DNA from: Symbiodinium natans
Lineage: Eukaryota; Sar; Dinophyceae; Suessiales; Symbiodiniaceae
NCBI GenBank assembly: GCA_905221605.1
Contig: CAJNDS010001447.1
Span: 690,216-754,215, forward strand
Length of the DNA: 64,000 bases
Direction: 5' to 3'
Both the position numbers and the translations under genes were made by a program. The notes beneath the pieces were generated by a model. The model had not been told where the DNA came from, did not search any database, and saw only the letters and a list, made by a program, of their open reading frames with translations. How positions within the stretch are numbered: position 1 is the first letter of the stretch; each line of letters opens with the position of its first letter. Below, piece after piece: positions 1-11,100 of the stretch.

Positions 1-30
1 TGACCGTGTGTGGAGCTGGCGAATGCAGAA

Positions 31-51
31 ATGCCTGTAGTCTACAGGCAT
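31..51. repeat. Perfect 10-bp inverted repeat with 1-nt spacer
   Basis: ATGCCTGTAG, then T, then CTACAGGCAT. The arms are exact reverse complements, giving a cruciform-capable palindrome. No function is evident. Confidence 0.7.
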
Positions 52-496
52 GCCGTGTAGCCTACGGCTAGTGCTGCAATTTACAGGGCGGGGTGCCCTG
101 GTGACGACCCTGCAGGGGTTTGAATGGTTGTCCCGTTTGGTTTTTTCCTGGGGATATTTCGTTGATCCCTGTTTGATGTTTTAATCCCCCCACATGGGAC
201 GTGAGGTGACATGCGAAGCGCCCGTGTCACTGTTCAATCAAGCAACTGTAGCAGGGTGCGAGCGTTTTTTCTTGCGTGGAGTCGGAGCTTCATTCTGAGA
301 TTTAGGGCTCAGGGTTTTTGGCTAGTCAGCAAAGATCAGCAAAGCGTTATTGCCTTCCAGGCGTCCTATACTCAAAGGCTATCCTCATGAGAGACAAAGC
401 CCCTGTTGCCAAGTTCCCTGAGCCTGCTTGCAGGTGGCGTAACACAGGAGCCTGGAAACTTCCCAGTAGTTTCCCCTCACAGCCCAATAGTCCCCG

Positions 497-602
497 TATG
501 GTCAGTTCTCAAAATTAGGGTCCCTGTTCGGGTACACTAAACAAGAGGGGCCGCCTTATAATGAGAACTCAAAAAGGACCATACTTTAGGAAATTGGCCA
601 TA
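497..602. mobile_element. MITE-like element, family A (about 106 bp)
   Basis: The ends are imperfect inverted repeats: TATGGTCAGTTCTCAAAATT at the left and the reverse complement of TATGGCCAATTTCCTAAAGT at the right. The interior has no coding capacity. The related element at 7815-7917 shares the 'AATTAGGGTCCC' part of the end. Size, inverted ends and lack of an ORF fit a non-autonomous DNA transposon. No target duplication could be fixed. Confidence 0.5.
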
Positions 603-1320
603 CGAATGTAACAAGAGCTACCCCCCCCCCCCCAAATTCCATTCCAGTTTTTAGAGCCCCTTTTGCAAGCTCACTCAACAGGATGGCTTGACGTACCACT
701 CGTTCAACATGTGGCTTGATGGCATTCAACAGGGTTTTGGGTTGGCCTTCAAAGGGCTTTAGGGCTTTGGGTTTAGGGTTCTGAATCACGTTCTCTCTTT
801 TGGGTTCTTTTGGGTTGCTTAAAGTTCCTAGAATTTTTGCGGGGGGGGGGGGGGGGGGGGGGGAAGGCGGGGGTGAGGGGCGGGCTGTCATTGTAACGCA
901 TGGCAAAGCAGGCCACGTAGGCGGGAGAGCACCGAGGTAGGATACGGCCTTCATATCCGCCCCAGACCTCTTGAAGATAACAATGATTTGGGTCGGAATA
1001 TTTACTACTAGTATTCCTTTATGGCCCCTATACAATGCTAGTATAATGGCCCCCCAAAAACCTATTCTAATTGTTAGGGCCCCTATCAAGGCCCACACGT
1101 CCTCGAAGCTCGAAACCCTTTCCAAGTAAAGCCTAAAATCCCAGGACCCGCACCTCTCAACCCAGCACCCGCAACAGTGCCCCACTAAAACACCAGCACG
1201 CATGAAATCAAAAAAAAAACCTAACCCCTAAACCTCCAAATCCCCAACTCCCTAAACCTAAACCCTGAACCCTAAACCCTAAACCCTAAACCCTAAACCC
1301 TAAACCCTAAACCCTAAACC

Positions 1321-1437
1321 CCCAGGTTCTGGTTCTACTTGGGCTTCGGCACCGCAGCCTTCGGCGCGCTGTACGCAGTCTACGCCCGAGGTGGAAAGGC
1401 CTTCGCACGCGAGCCCAAGGAACCTCAGGAGGACTAG
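1321..1437 (+). CDS. Exon-like island: C-terminal exon of an unidentified small membrane protein
   Basis: Between opposed telomere-type blocks lies a GC-rich open frame ending in TAG (1435-1437). About 38 codons read through an aromatic/small-residue hydrophobic stretch (starting RFWFYLGFGTAAFGAL) and then a charged tail ending EPKEPQED. A CCCAG|G acceptor lies at its left edge, so the CCCTAAA block would be the end of an intron. I do not recognise the family. The exon call rests on frame, composition and the acceptor only. Confidence 0.4.
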   Translation, partial: PRFWFYLGFGTAAFGALYAVYARGGKAFAREPKEPQED

Positions 1438-1444
1438 AATGTGG

Positions 1445-1600
1445 GTTTAGGGTTTAGGGCTAGGGTTTAGGGTTTAGGGTTTAGGGTTTAGGGTTTGGGG
1501 TTTAGGGGTTTAGGGGTTTGGGGGTTTGGGGGTTTGGGGGTTTAGGGGTTTAGGGGTTTAGGGGTTCAGGGGGTTAGGGGGTTAGGGGGTTGAGGGTTGA
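1445..1600 (+). repeat. TTTAGGG block grading into TTTAGGGG/TTTGGGG variants
   Basis: Perfect heptamers pass into G-lengthened octamers (TTTAGGGG, TTTGGGGG) towards the right, as expected for ageing or slippage-prone telomere-type DNA. Confidence 0.9.
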
Positions 1601-1960
1601 AGGTTTAGGGTTTTTGGGTTTAGGGGCTGAATAGGGGTGTCTGGGAGTTTAGAGTTTAGAGTTTAAGGCTTCGGGGTTCAGCGTTTCGAGTTTAGGGTTG
1701 AGGGTTTAGAGTGGAGGGTTTAGGGTTTTCGGGCTTCTTAGTTTGGGCTTCTTGGGTTTGGCAGTTTCGGGGAGGGTTGCAGGATTGTAGATTGTAGGGT
1801 TTGGGGTTGTAGGCAGTGCTTTACTGGGCCCCCAAATGGTTCGTCGACCCCATATGAGGCTTCTTTAAGGGTTTGTTTGGGCTTCTGTTGAAGATGGAGG
1901 TAGTTGAGTTTCTCCGTTCGTTTCTTTCTTGCGGTTTCAGGCAGCACAGGATTCCGTGAC

Positions 1961-2064
1961 TACTATTTGCTCAAGAACCCCAAAAGAATTCAAAATCACC
2001 ATCCCTATATTGCCCTTAACAAGGAGAATATTTGTTATTCCGGGGTTCTTATAAGCAATTAGTA
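1961..2064. mobile_element. MITE-like element, family B copy 1
   Basis: Terminal inverted repeats: TACTATTTGCTCAAGAACCC at the left, and at the right the reverse complement of TACTAATTGCTTATAAGAAC. It is about 104 bp with no ORF. A second copy is at 6673-6777. Confidence 0.6.
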
Positions 2065-2369
2065 GGTGATCTTTTCCCGGCGGTTCGCAGTCTTCTGGTG
2101 CCTCGACGACATTTGTTGATCAAGTCCGGAGATTCGTGTGATTGGCATCTCTGGCTGCTGACGTCCGGCATGTACGTTTTGTAGACACAAGGCCCCTTGC
2201 TGAACAGAAGCAGAAGAAGCTCGCCCTAAACACGAAACCCTAAGCCCTAAGCCCTAAACCCTAAACCCACAACCGCCCCAAGATCCTCAAGAATGCGCAC
2301 TGACCCATGTCCCACACCTCTAAATCCGCAACGTACAAAGCCTGGACGAACGCTCGGTTTAAGGGCTAT

Positions 2370-2464
2370 AGGGTTTAGGGTTTAGGGTTTAGGGTTTAGG
2401 GTTTAGGGTTTAGGGTTTAGGGTTTAGGGTTTAGGGTTTAGGGTTTAGGGTTTAGGGTTTAGGG
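2370..2464 (+). repeat. TTTAGGG array, about 13 units
   Basis: Near-perfect heptamers in the TTTAGGG orientation. The preceding 300 bp is unique, with no recognised gene. The following 540 bp (2465-3005) is unique and T/C-rich; it is open for 181 codons but matches nothing I know. Confidence 0.95.
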
Positions 2465-3065
2465 CACACCTTTGTGTTTCCCCTTCCTTATGGGCTTGGT
2501 TTCCATTTTTGGCCCCTTACCAAGCAGACAAGTGCGCCCTCTGTATTGCTAAGTTTCTGGGGAAGCTGGCCTACATATGACATACCGGCATACCGTTTTT
2601 TTTTTGAACACAGGAGATGCGCTTTAGGAACGCAGCGTCGGTTGAGCCTTTGGTATCTTTGCCGACATAATTCCCAAGATCATCCCCCTTATCCTGCGAA
2701 GAAACAAGCCCATATTCGCTTGTTCTTGGGGGATAGATTCCTTCATTATAAGCCGCTAGGTACTTTAAACAGAAAAGGGCCCCTTTTTCTTCTTCCTCGG
2801 ATATTCCGGGACCTTTTTATGGGCAAGGACGCCCCTTTTCTTCCGAACTTACTTTTTGGGGGGAGGTTCCCTTATACACCCGGCCATGCAAGGGCACCCC
2901 GTTTTGTGCATTCCTCCACTTACCTGCGGTTTCGTGGGATATGCCGACTGAATCAGTGGTCATTGCTATTGCTGCTGAGCACTAGGTGTTGTGGTAAACC
3001 TCTCAACCCTAAACCCTAAACCCAAAACCCTAAACCCTAAACCCCAAACCGGCAACGCTCTCCAG

Positions 3066-3126
3066 GAGGAGCCGAAAGATCCCACCGTGCCGGAGGCAGC
3101 GCCGACGCCGTATGCACTGGCCCCAG
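3066..3126 (+). CDS. Exon-like island between telomere-type blocks
   Basis: A GC-rich 61-nt segment is bounded by a CTCTCCAG acceptor and a CCAG|GTTTTG donor, with CCCTAAA repeats to the left and TTTAGGG repeats to the right. The frame reads EEPKDPTVPEAAPTPYALAP, a Pro/Ala/Glu-rich linker-like peptide. No family is recognised. It could be chance, but composition changes sharply at both edges. Confidence 0.3.
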
Positions 3127-3467
3127 GTTTTGGGTATTTAGGTTTGGGGTTTATAGGGTTATAGGGTTATAGGGTTTAGGGTTTAGGGTTTAGGGTTTAG
3201 GGTTCTGGTAGGGTTTGGGGTTTAGGGTTCTGGGTTTACCAGGCAGGAGTAAAGGCGAAGTAAGGCTTGGAGTTTCAGTGTGATATGGTCTAGGACTCTT
3301 CCAGTCTTTGTCAGGGGTGGTAGGCTTGGTAGGAGGCGCTCAGAGCATTTAATTGCAGGGTTTGCCCGGGCTTGAAAGGGTTTTGAGGGGTCTTGAAGGC
3401 GTTCGGTTCTGGTTAGGTTCTTCATGTATTTTGAGGGCGTTTCTTCGGGGTTTGCAAGGTCTCATTA

Positions 3468-3472
3468 CCCCC

Positions 3473-3503
<31 letters not shown>

Positions 3504-3849
3504 AGCAATAATAATAATAATAATTCTGATAATACAGCAATAAACACTTAAGACTCATCCAATCTTATACCCTACATACCCTAGACCCTATACACCAGAC
3601 CATAGGCCCTAAACAAGCTCTTAATAAACCCCTAAATAAACCCCAAATAAGCCCTAAACCCTATAACCCTTAAGGTCATGCTCCCTGCGGAGCCCTGAGA
3701 GCTCGATTTTCACCTTTTCTTCATCGCTCGACGACCAGACCCAACAACGCGCGAGCCAGTGCGTGAGCCCAGTGCGCGAGCGCACGTTTTGAGCTTAGAA
3801 AAAAAGCGTCCGAGCCACGTTTGCTAGTTTGTTTGGGTTTCGGGGCATA

Positions 3850-3910
<61 letters not shown>
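3468..3910. repeat. Homopolymer-rich stretch: C26 tract, (TA)n, T24 and G21 tracts
   Basis: C tract 3468-3493 runs into A and ATA repeats. A TA repeat at 3846-3866 is followed by T 3866-3889 and G 3890-3910. Unique DNA between (3560-3840) has no recognised gene. These tracts are potential G-quadruplex or triplex sites and likely places of assembly error. Confidence 0.85.
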
Positions 3911-4720
3911 TTGTGGGGGTTTCAGAAGGTGTTCAAGGCTTTTGGGGCACCATGAGATCTAGGTCCCTGTAGCCTGAACCCTATCGGTGCGTCAGTGCGG
4001 GGTTTTTGGGCGGAGGGCCCGGGGGTCGAGGCCAAGATCCCAAGGCTTCTGGAACCAGATCCCACCGAGGCCCACATGGGGGTTTCCGAAAACAGGGGTA
4101 CCCCTTATATACCCCAAAACACTACATAATCCCTTTAAAGGAACCCCAAAAAGCTACTGTACCCCTAATTTTCCACGTGGATTGAGTTAGGTACGAGAAA
4201 AGGGCAGCTGGAAGAGCCCCAAACCCTGAAGCCCTCAGCAATCCGCCATCGAATGAAAGGCGAGAAATGAAGGAAAAGCGCAAAATGTTTTGAACCTGCT
4301 GCGAAACGCAAAACTGTGCCTGAAGCCCTACTTCCGCCCAGAACCCGCTTTGCTCGCAGGTTGTTGTTCTACAACTAAATCTCGTCTCAGCTGAAGACAC
4401 ATAAGTACCTACAAAACTACCTTGAGTTATTGCACATATCTCTGCTACAAAGAATGTTTGCGATAGAATTCGGCCAATCTTTGCTGCTCTGTTTACTATA
4501 AGTCGATCCTGACTAGACAGATGCACATGTATCTGGCAAGTCTTTTTATCTCTGCAAGGTTTGCTTTTCTGAAGTAGCAATTTATTTGGAGATGCTTCGT
4601 GTGAGATGTGTGAGGTGGACAGCAATTTAGATGTTTGGGAGTGGGTCCATACGGTATATTGCATCCAAGTGGCGAATATCCTAGCAGGTGCAGGATCTAG
4701 CTTGGACAGATTTTGTTGAG
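3911..4720. other. Unique DNA without a recognised gene
   Basis: Mixed composition. A 180-codon minus-strand open frame (4122-4664) has no recognisable motif, signal or domain, and I do not call it as a gene. Confidence 0.4.
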
Positions 4721-4796
4721 CCTAGCCCTAAACCCTAAACCCTAAACCCTAAAATCTTCCTTGAATAGAGCCCATTTCTGTAGGTAAACTGGCCTG

Positions 4797-4929
4797 CTAG
4801 TCTTCCTCTTGGAGTGCCCTTACTTCCGAACCAGCTTGCAGGAATGTGGTAACCTTCTCAATAAACATAAGCGCATCGTGATGTGGGCCATCTCCAGAAT
4901 TTTCAGCCAGTGTTCGTGAGGGACGGCTC
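4797..4929 (-). CDS. Exon-like island: C-terminal exon on the minus strand
   Basis: Reading the minus strand, a GTGCAG acceptor (AG at plus positions 4930-4931) opens a frame of about 44 codons ending in TAG (4797-4799). The peptide includes LAENSGDGPHHDALMFIEKV and ends VRALQEED, with balanced amphipathic composition like a real protein end. The family is not recognised. It would be the only minus-strand exon candidate in the left third. Confidence 0.35.
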
Positions 4930-5104
4930 CTGCACAATCTGAAATTTACCCCGGCCTCAAACCCTCACACCTGAACACCTTCACACCCCAGCACCCTAGA
5001 ACCCCAACACCCTGACACCCTAACACCCTAGCACCCTAGCGCCCTAGCACCCTAACACCCTAGCACCCTAGCACCCTCACAGCCTGCCACCCCAGAAGCG
5101 CCAA

Positions 5105-5237
5105 GGGTTTAGGGTTTAGGGTTTAGGGTTTAGGGGTTTAGGGGTTTAGGGGTTTAGGGGTTTAGGGTTTAGGGTTTAGGGTTTAGGGTTTAGGGTTTAG
5201 GGTTTAGGGTTTAGGGTTTAGGGTTTAGGGTTTAGGG
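5105..5237 (+). repeat. TTTAGGG array, about 19 units
   Basis: Near-perfect units with four central TTTAGGGG variants. It directly precedes a pyrimidine-rich splice-acceptor-like tract and an exon-like island. To its left (4960-5100), a run of CACCCTAACACCCTAG-type repeats is a degenerate relative. Confidence 0.95.
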
Positions 5238-5264
5238 CAAGGCCTTGCCTCTCCTTCTTTGCAG

Positions 5265-5351
5265 CCCTGGCGCAGCTGCGGAGGCGCTACCCGAACTTGG
5301 TCGGCCCGGCCTGTGGTTGCCGGGCCATCAAAAAATCTCCAGCGCAGAGAT
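5265..5351 (+). CDS. Exon-like island with textbook splice borders
   Basis: A CTCCTTCTTTGCAG acceptor ends at 5264 and a GTACGT donor starts at 5352. The 87-nt segment is GC-rich and open, containing LAQLRRRYPNLVGPACGCRA (Arg-rich, then a short Gly-Cys stretch). The upstream intron candidate is the telomere-type array and the downstream one is a TA-rich microsatellite. Family unknown. This is the best splice-site pair among the unassigned islands. Confidence 0.45.
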
Positions 5352-5610
5352 GTACGTACATATATATATATATATGTATATTATATATTATATTATATAT
5401 ATATATGTATATATGTATGTAGTGTATAATTAAGTAGTATATATGTAGTATATATGTAGTTGGAATATGTAGTATATATGTAGTATGTGTGTAGTATACA
5501 TGTAGTATATAGTTACGCATATCTAGCATATGTCTAATATATTCGTTCAGGTATATATATATATATATAGATATATGTGTGGGTATTTATATATGCACAT
5601 AATATGTACT
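5352..5610. repeat. (TA)n / TATGTAG-rich microsatellite
   Basis: TA dinucleotides mixed with TATGTAGTATA units. Very AT-rich against GC-rich surroundings. The open frames on both strands come from the repeat. Confidence 0.9.
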
Positions 5611-5939
5611 TAGACCCAGGCTCTGCCGTCGGCTTGATCGTGGATTTTCTGAGCTTTAAGGGAATGAAGGCTGTACCAGGACGGGAATAGGATTTGAGTT
5701 CAGGGTTTAGGGTTTAGGGTTTAGGGTTTAGGGTTTAGGGTTTAGGGTTTAGGGTTTAGGGCCTCAGGATTCAGGTGAAAGCATGAACAGCACAAGGCCG
5801 AGCCATCTCAATCCAGAAGCAAGGCGCCCTCAACCCAAAAACTCCAAACCTCAAGCCCTAAACCCTAGAGCCCGAGGCCCGAGACCCTAGCCCCGAAGCC
5901 CTAGACACTGACCCCTAAACCCTAAACCCTAAACTCAAT

Positions 5940-6492
<553 letters not shown>

Positions 6493-6512
6493 AACCCTCA
6501 CTGCTGCCTCAG

Positions 6513-6574
6513 TCCTGGCAGCCAGGTTGCGACTGTCGGATTTGATACGGATGGCTTGTGCAGGCCGCGTGTAG
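6513..6574 (+). CDS. Exon-like island: short C-terminal exon
   Basis: A CTGCTGCCTCAG acceptor-like tract is followed by 19 codons (LAARLRLSDLIRMACAGRV) and TAG. The peptide is an amphipathic helix-like end. It is too short to assign and could be chance. Confidence 0.25.
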
Positions 6575-6672
6575 ATTCATGAAAGAAAGCCCAGCAGCTG
6601 CTACAGCGAGATGAGCCCTAAGTAAACCCTAAACCCTATACCTTATACCCTATAAACCCTAACCCTAAACCC

Positions 6673-6777
6673 TACCAATTGCTTAAGAACCCCAAAAAAC
6701 ACAAAGACAGTTCTTCCTTATAAGAGTAATATAGGGATCATTATTTTTATTTTTGGGGGCTTCTTAAGCAAATAGTA
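6673..6777. mobile_element. MITE-like element, family B copy 2
   Basis: Ends TACCAATTGCTTAAGAACCC and the reverse complement of TACTATTTGCTTAAGAAGCC, the same terminal family as 1961-2064. About 105 bp, no ORF. Confidence 0.65.
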
Positions 6778-6871
6778 GAACCCTAAACCCTAAACTGAAG
6801 CTCGTCTGGACTTCCATGTGTCACACACACACACACTGTGTTGTTACCTGGATTCACGGTGTCATTCAAAT

Positions 6872-6980
6872 ATGGGGGGGTTTTTACGAATATAAGGGAC
6901 CCCTATATAGACCCCCAAATAGTAGGATTCCCTTATAATAAGGACCCCAATAAGGGGCCCCTAATATCGTAAACCCCCAT
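6872..6980. mobile_element. MITE-like element, family C
   Basis: The left end GGGGGTTTTTACGAATATAA and the right end, reverse complement GGGGGTTTACGATATTAGG, are inverted repeats. The A/T/C-rich interior contains CCCTTATAATAAGG-type motifs. Related partial sequences occur at about 11575-11665 and 13816-13890. Confidence 0.55.
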
Positions 6981-7438
6981 GTGAACCATAAACCCTTTGG
7001 GGTTAAAATTTGGTCCGTAAAGCCTAAACCCAAAACCCTAAACCCTAAACCCTAAGCTCCTAGTTTCGGAAACCCCCATATGGGCGATAGAGGCTGGAGG
7101 TTGGTTGAGGAGTCTAGGATCTGCACAAAGGGAGACCCTAAGGTTTAGGGTTTAGGGTTTAGGGTTTAGGGACCTCCGCATCCAAAGTTGCAGAGCTGCC
7201 AGCGTTTTCCTGATGGAACCCGACCCAGGCCTACTCCCCGACCTGGCTGGTTCAGAGGAGGGAGTGAGGGAATGAGGTACCCCTAAACCCTATACCCTAT
7301 ATCATCCCTTAAAGGGTATATAGGGCCCTAATTCCCTGCTTCCCTAAGCCCCAAGCCTAAACACTTATCACTTGGGCTCTGAGCTCCGGTATCTACAAAG
7401 CTGCAGCTAGAAACGTGGTGTCTAAGCCATAGACTATA

Positions 7439-7518
7439 CCCTAAACCCTAAACCCTAAACCCTAAACCCCAAACCCTAAACCCTAAACTCTAAACCCTAA
7501 ACCCTAAACCCTAAACCC
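7439..7518 (-). repeat. CCCTAAA array, about 11 units
   Basis: Near-perfect heptamers in the CCCTAAA orientation. The surrounding 7000-7810 is unique DNA with further short blocks and no recognised gene. Confidence 0.9.
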
Positions 7519-7814
7519 GTGCCCCAGGCTCTAGCACTTCAAGATTGCTTCAAGGCTTTCAACACGCAGCCTGGATATAATTTCACTGCTTCAAATCAGA
7601 GAGAAGCTTTCGAGTTTAGCGTTTAACAGGGTCTAGGGTTTAGGGTGTAGGGTTTAAGGTTTAGGGTTTAGGGTTTAGGGTTTAGGGTTTTAATAGGCTT
7701 ATGATAATACACATCCTCATGCTGTCCGCCACGAAGCCCTCGTGAGACTGTAGTTGAAGGGCTTCACCTCGCATCCTCAGCCCACAACCTTAAGCCTTAA
7801 AACCCTGCATCTAG

Positions 7815-7917
7815 GGTAGTTTCCTAAATTAGGGTCCCTTTTGTGAGGTGCCCATTGTAAGGCGGCACCCTTTATAGCAAGGGATCCCAACAAGGGACCC
7901 TAATTTCGAGAACTGCC
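7815..7917. mobile_element. MITE-like element, family A copy 2
   Basis: Left GGTAGTTTCCTAAATTAGGG and right, reverse complement GGCAGTTCTCGAAATTAGGG. About 103 bp, non-coding, and related to 497-602. Confidence 0.6.
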
Positions 7918-8175
7918 CAATCTAGTTTTCGATTTCTGGGTCTAGTCAGGGTCGCTCGCGGTGACCGCTGCCATTTCTCAGCATTGCAGTTTTTAACTGC
8001 CGTATCATATGGAAATTATCTGCAGTAGTGTTGCATGAACGTCTGCTATAGATTAACTATAGCATACTTGAATGTTGCTGTCAGCGATGTTCTTGGCTTC
8101 CTGCGAAATGTCGATGATCGTGATGACAGCAATCGTAGTAGCGGCAAAGGCAGCAGCAACAATAGAAATAGCAAG

Positions 8176-11100
8176 ATGGCTCCTGTTGTCGCAGCTCTTC
8201 TCTGCAGCTTGCTGACGGTTTCTCCGCCACTGTGCTTGGGCGATGGCGAGCTCTACACAACAACCACGACTACCACGAGCGCATCCGCCTCCCGCCATTA
8301 AAGTCCTGATGGATTCTGAAATCCCTCACATTTAGTCTTAGGTCAGCTACTTATTCGGGCGTGGCGCTCTTGTAACCGCTAGCCGCCGTTCAGTGCTCGA
8401 AGCCTCCTTGATGGCACAAGTGACAGTCGTTGGGGGACACGAGATTCATCATCAAACCCTAAACCCTAAACCCTAAATCTTAAACCCTAAAGTAAACATC
8501 TGTAAAACAGCCGAGTAGGTGACCTTTAACCTTTCGTGGTGTGTATAATACTACCATACCTAAAACTTTGTCATAGTTGCGTAACATTTTACACTTTTAA
8601 GGGTACTTAAACCCAATAAGGAATATCCATCAATTTTTTAATACTATCCCAACCATGAACTAGGAAAGGTTATCCTTTGCGGTGCTCAGCATCTAGGCTT
8701 TCAAGCACGAGCAGTCAGTTGTTATGTTGGGACGTGCAACGTCAAAGGTTGGTAGTCTAACTCCTTTGCTTGGCAGGCCAATGCTAGAGCATGATCATAG
8801 CTGTAATTAAGCATCCTTTGTTGCGTTTTTCTTGCATGCTCCCTTGAAACCCTAATATCCCCAAAACGCCTGCACCCCGTAAGCCCTCAAACCTGACTTT
8901 TCGCAGTGTTGCAGCAAGTCGAAGTAGAACCACGCAGGCTCCTACTGCAAGGGCTGTGTGCAATCCATACAATGCGCACCGGTACTACCGCGTGTCCAAT
9001 GCCGGCTGTGTATCCCACACGTCCTGCGGCGCGAGCTGGGATCTCTACGAGGCAAGCGGGCAGCCCTAAACCCTAAACCCTAAACCCTAAACCCTAACCC
9101 CCAATCCCTAAACCTGCTGGGGCTTAGCAGGTTTATGCCCTTCATGACTTCAACTTCTTGGTCTTCTTGTGAAATTCAGAGTCGGTTTAGGGTTTAGGGT
9201 TTAGGGTTTAGGGTTTAGGGCTCTGATAGAATTTACACACTGGAGCAAGGAGAGGGGCCCCTGTATCCCGCATCTTAAGATGATCCCGCTAACACGCTCC
9301 AAGCTTTTGCTCCTCAGTTCAAACCCCCAGTGCTACGTTAACTTGCTGAGAGCTCGTGTTTCTTTAGTGTTTGGGGCTTGGGTTAGGCAACTAGGATGCC
9401 CAGTGGTGCCCTTATTCCCTTTTTGGGGGGTTTAGGTTCCCTTATAAACCCCTTTAAGCAAAAAAGGGCACCCTTTTTAAGCCTAGGTTACTGGGCAGCC
9501 TAGGCAACCGTGCCTGACGTCACATCACGGATTGTAGGGAGCCGGCTGTCCTGCCCTAAACCCTAAACCCTAAACCCTAAGCCCTGAACCCTAAACCCTA
9601 AACCCTAAAGTCCGCAAACCCTATACCCTAAACTCTTAACTCTTGGCAAGTCATGTCGGCAAAGTGAATCCCATCAATACGAGCCTTGCTCGAGGGGCCG
9701 TGACGTGGGCGCAGGCCCAGACATGTTGGGCGTTGCGTAAGGTAGCCCTAAACCCTAAGCCCATCTGAATAATATGGGTTGCTCACTGTATAACCCAAAG
9801 GATCCTAAGTACCCGCATAGCATTCATGTAGGGCTTCTGTCATACTGTACTATCATGGTTTGGGGAAGTGTCCCCCATATAGGCATTTTTTGGACCCTTT
9901 GGGGAAAGTATCCTCTCGCAAGAATGCAACTCGGGAAGAGAGCTCTTTCTTCACCGCCGCGCCCAGCACCAATCCCGGCAAAGAGGAAGGTAACCGGGGG
10001 ACCCTTGTCACCCAAAACCCTAAACCCGAAACGCAATAGCCAGAAGCCTTGTGGTTTGGGCACGTTTGGGCTTCAAGGTTTAGGGCCCAGAAGTCTCGAA
10101 ACGAGATTTATCTGGGGCCGGCCTAGACCCTAAACCCTAATGTCCCCAGAGCCAGGTGGAGTTCTTCGACACACTTGGCAACAAGCAGACCCCTACAGTG
10201 ATCAGCTCCTCTGGTTCGGGAAAATCGAGAACGCCCGACCTTGCCTTCAACAGAAATCTGGTCGACTGGCAGCTTGGCTGGGTGGGTTTTGGGTTTTGGG
10301 TTTCGGGTTTAGGGTTTTAGGGTTTAGGGTTTAAGGGTGCAGGGTTTAGGGTTAAATCATGTTACATGTCTATGAATACTTCGACCCAATAAGGAACAAG
10401 AATGAGCGTTATTAAATAGCACCATATATAGTACCCCAACGATTGTGCAGTTAGGTGGAGTTTAAGCGCTTGATTTCTTCAAAGCGCTGGCTGTGCTGAA
10501 TGCGCATGGTGCGCGTAAGATGCTTCTGGCAGCCGGCAAGAATTGAGGTGGGAGGGTGACTATGACGTTGGCCTCAGTTGTAGCTGCTGGGAGGAGACGA
10601 AGGTTGGAGGGCAGTGGGTGCTCGTCGATTTCGGAACGCCGTGCCTTGGAGCAATTCCAGCATATGTCTTCTAGAGGAATTGGCTCTCCAGAGAGCTCTC
10701 AGCAGACGACGCCTGTTCGAAGCGATCATTTTTGCCTACCGACAAGATGCTCCAAAGCCATGTAAGGACGTCTTTTCCTCAGATCCGGATTCACCAGGGC
10801 GGCATCGGCAACACATTTGCAGTAACTCAGGTGGGGAACAGCTTCTTGTTCATTCTTCCAACAGTGCTTGCATCCAAGCACTGTTGGAATGACTACGGTT
10901 TCCGGCCATGATAAAAATGTCGGGAGCACTTACAAAGCAGTAAGAACAACAAGAAGTAGAAACAATAGCACTAATCATCAATATAGATCATCAAAATAGG
11001 AGCACCAAGAATGATAGCAAGAAGAACCGCAATAGTAGCAACTCTTCCGTGCGAAGGCTTCGTAGCTGAGTAGGTAACCTTAACCATTTTGGGTACACAC

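Larger units (their letters stand above)
1..1260. other. Left-edge non-genic DNA
   Basis: I see no convincing gene here. The stretch holds a perfect hairpin (31-51), a terminal-inverted-repeat element (497-602), a 13-C run (621-633) and a 23-G run (841-863). A long minus-strand reading frame at 586-1203 crosses the homopolymer runs and is low in complexity, so I do not call it. The sequence passes into CCCTAAA repeats at about 1255. Confidence 0.5.
8035..11090 (+). repeat. Segmental duplication, left copy (core)
   Basis: Exons and much intron DNA match 16497-19690 in the same order. The shift falls from about 8.44 kb at the signal-peptide exon to about 7.07 kb at the last exon (13370 against 20448), so internal indels, mostly telomere-type blocks and MITE-like insertions, separate the copies. 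Non-coding landmarks shared include CAAGCACGAGCAGTC (about 8701 and 16935) and a CTCTGATAGA..TTTACACACTGG segment (about 9220 and 17610). Confidence 0.8.

Noticed and set aside
2474-3019. 181-codon plus-strand frame
   Set aside because: Phe/Leu/Pro-rich translation of T/C-rich DNA running into CCCTAAA repeats; no domain, start context or homologue I know.
10741-10790. 21-nt intron GTAAGG...CCTCAG in copy 1 of the discoidin-like gene
   Set aside because: Too short for a spliceosomal intron; in copy 2 the frame reads straight through the same place and the AG is GG.
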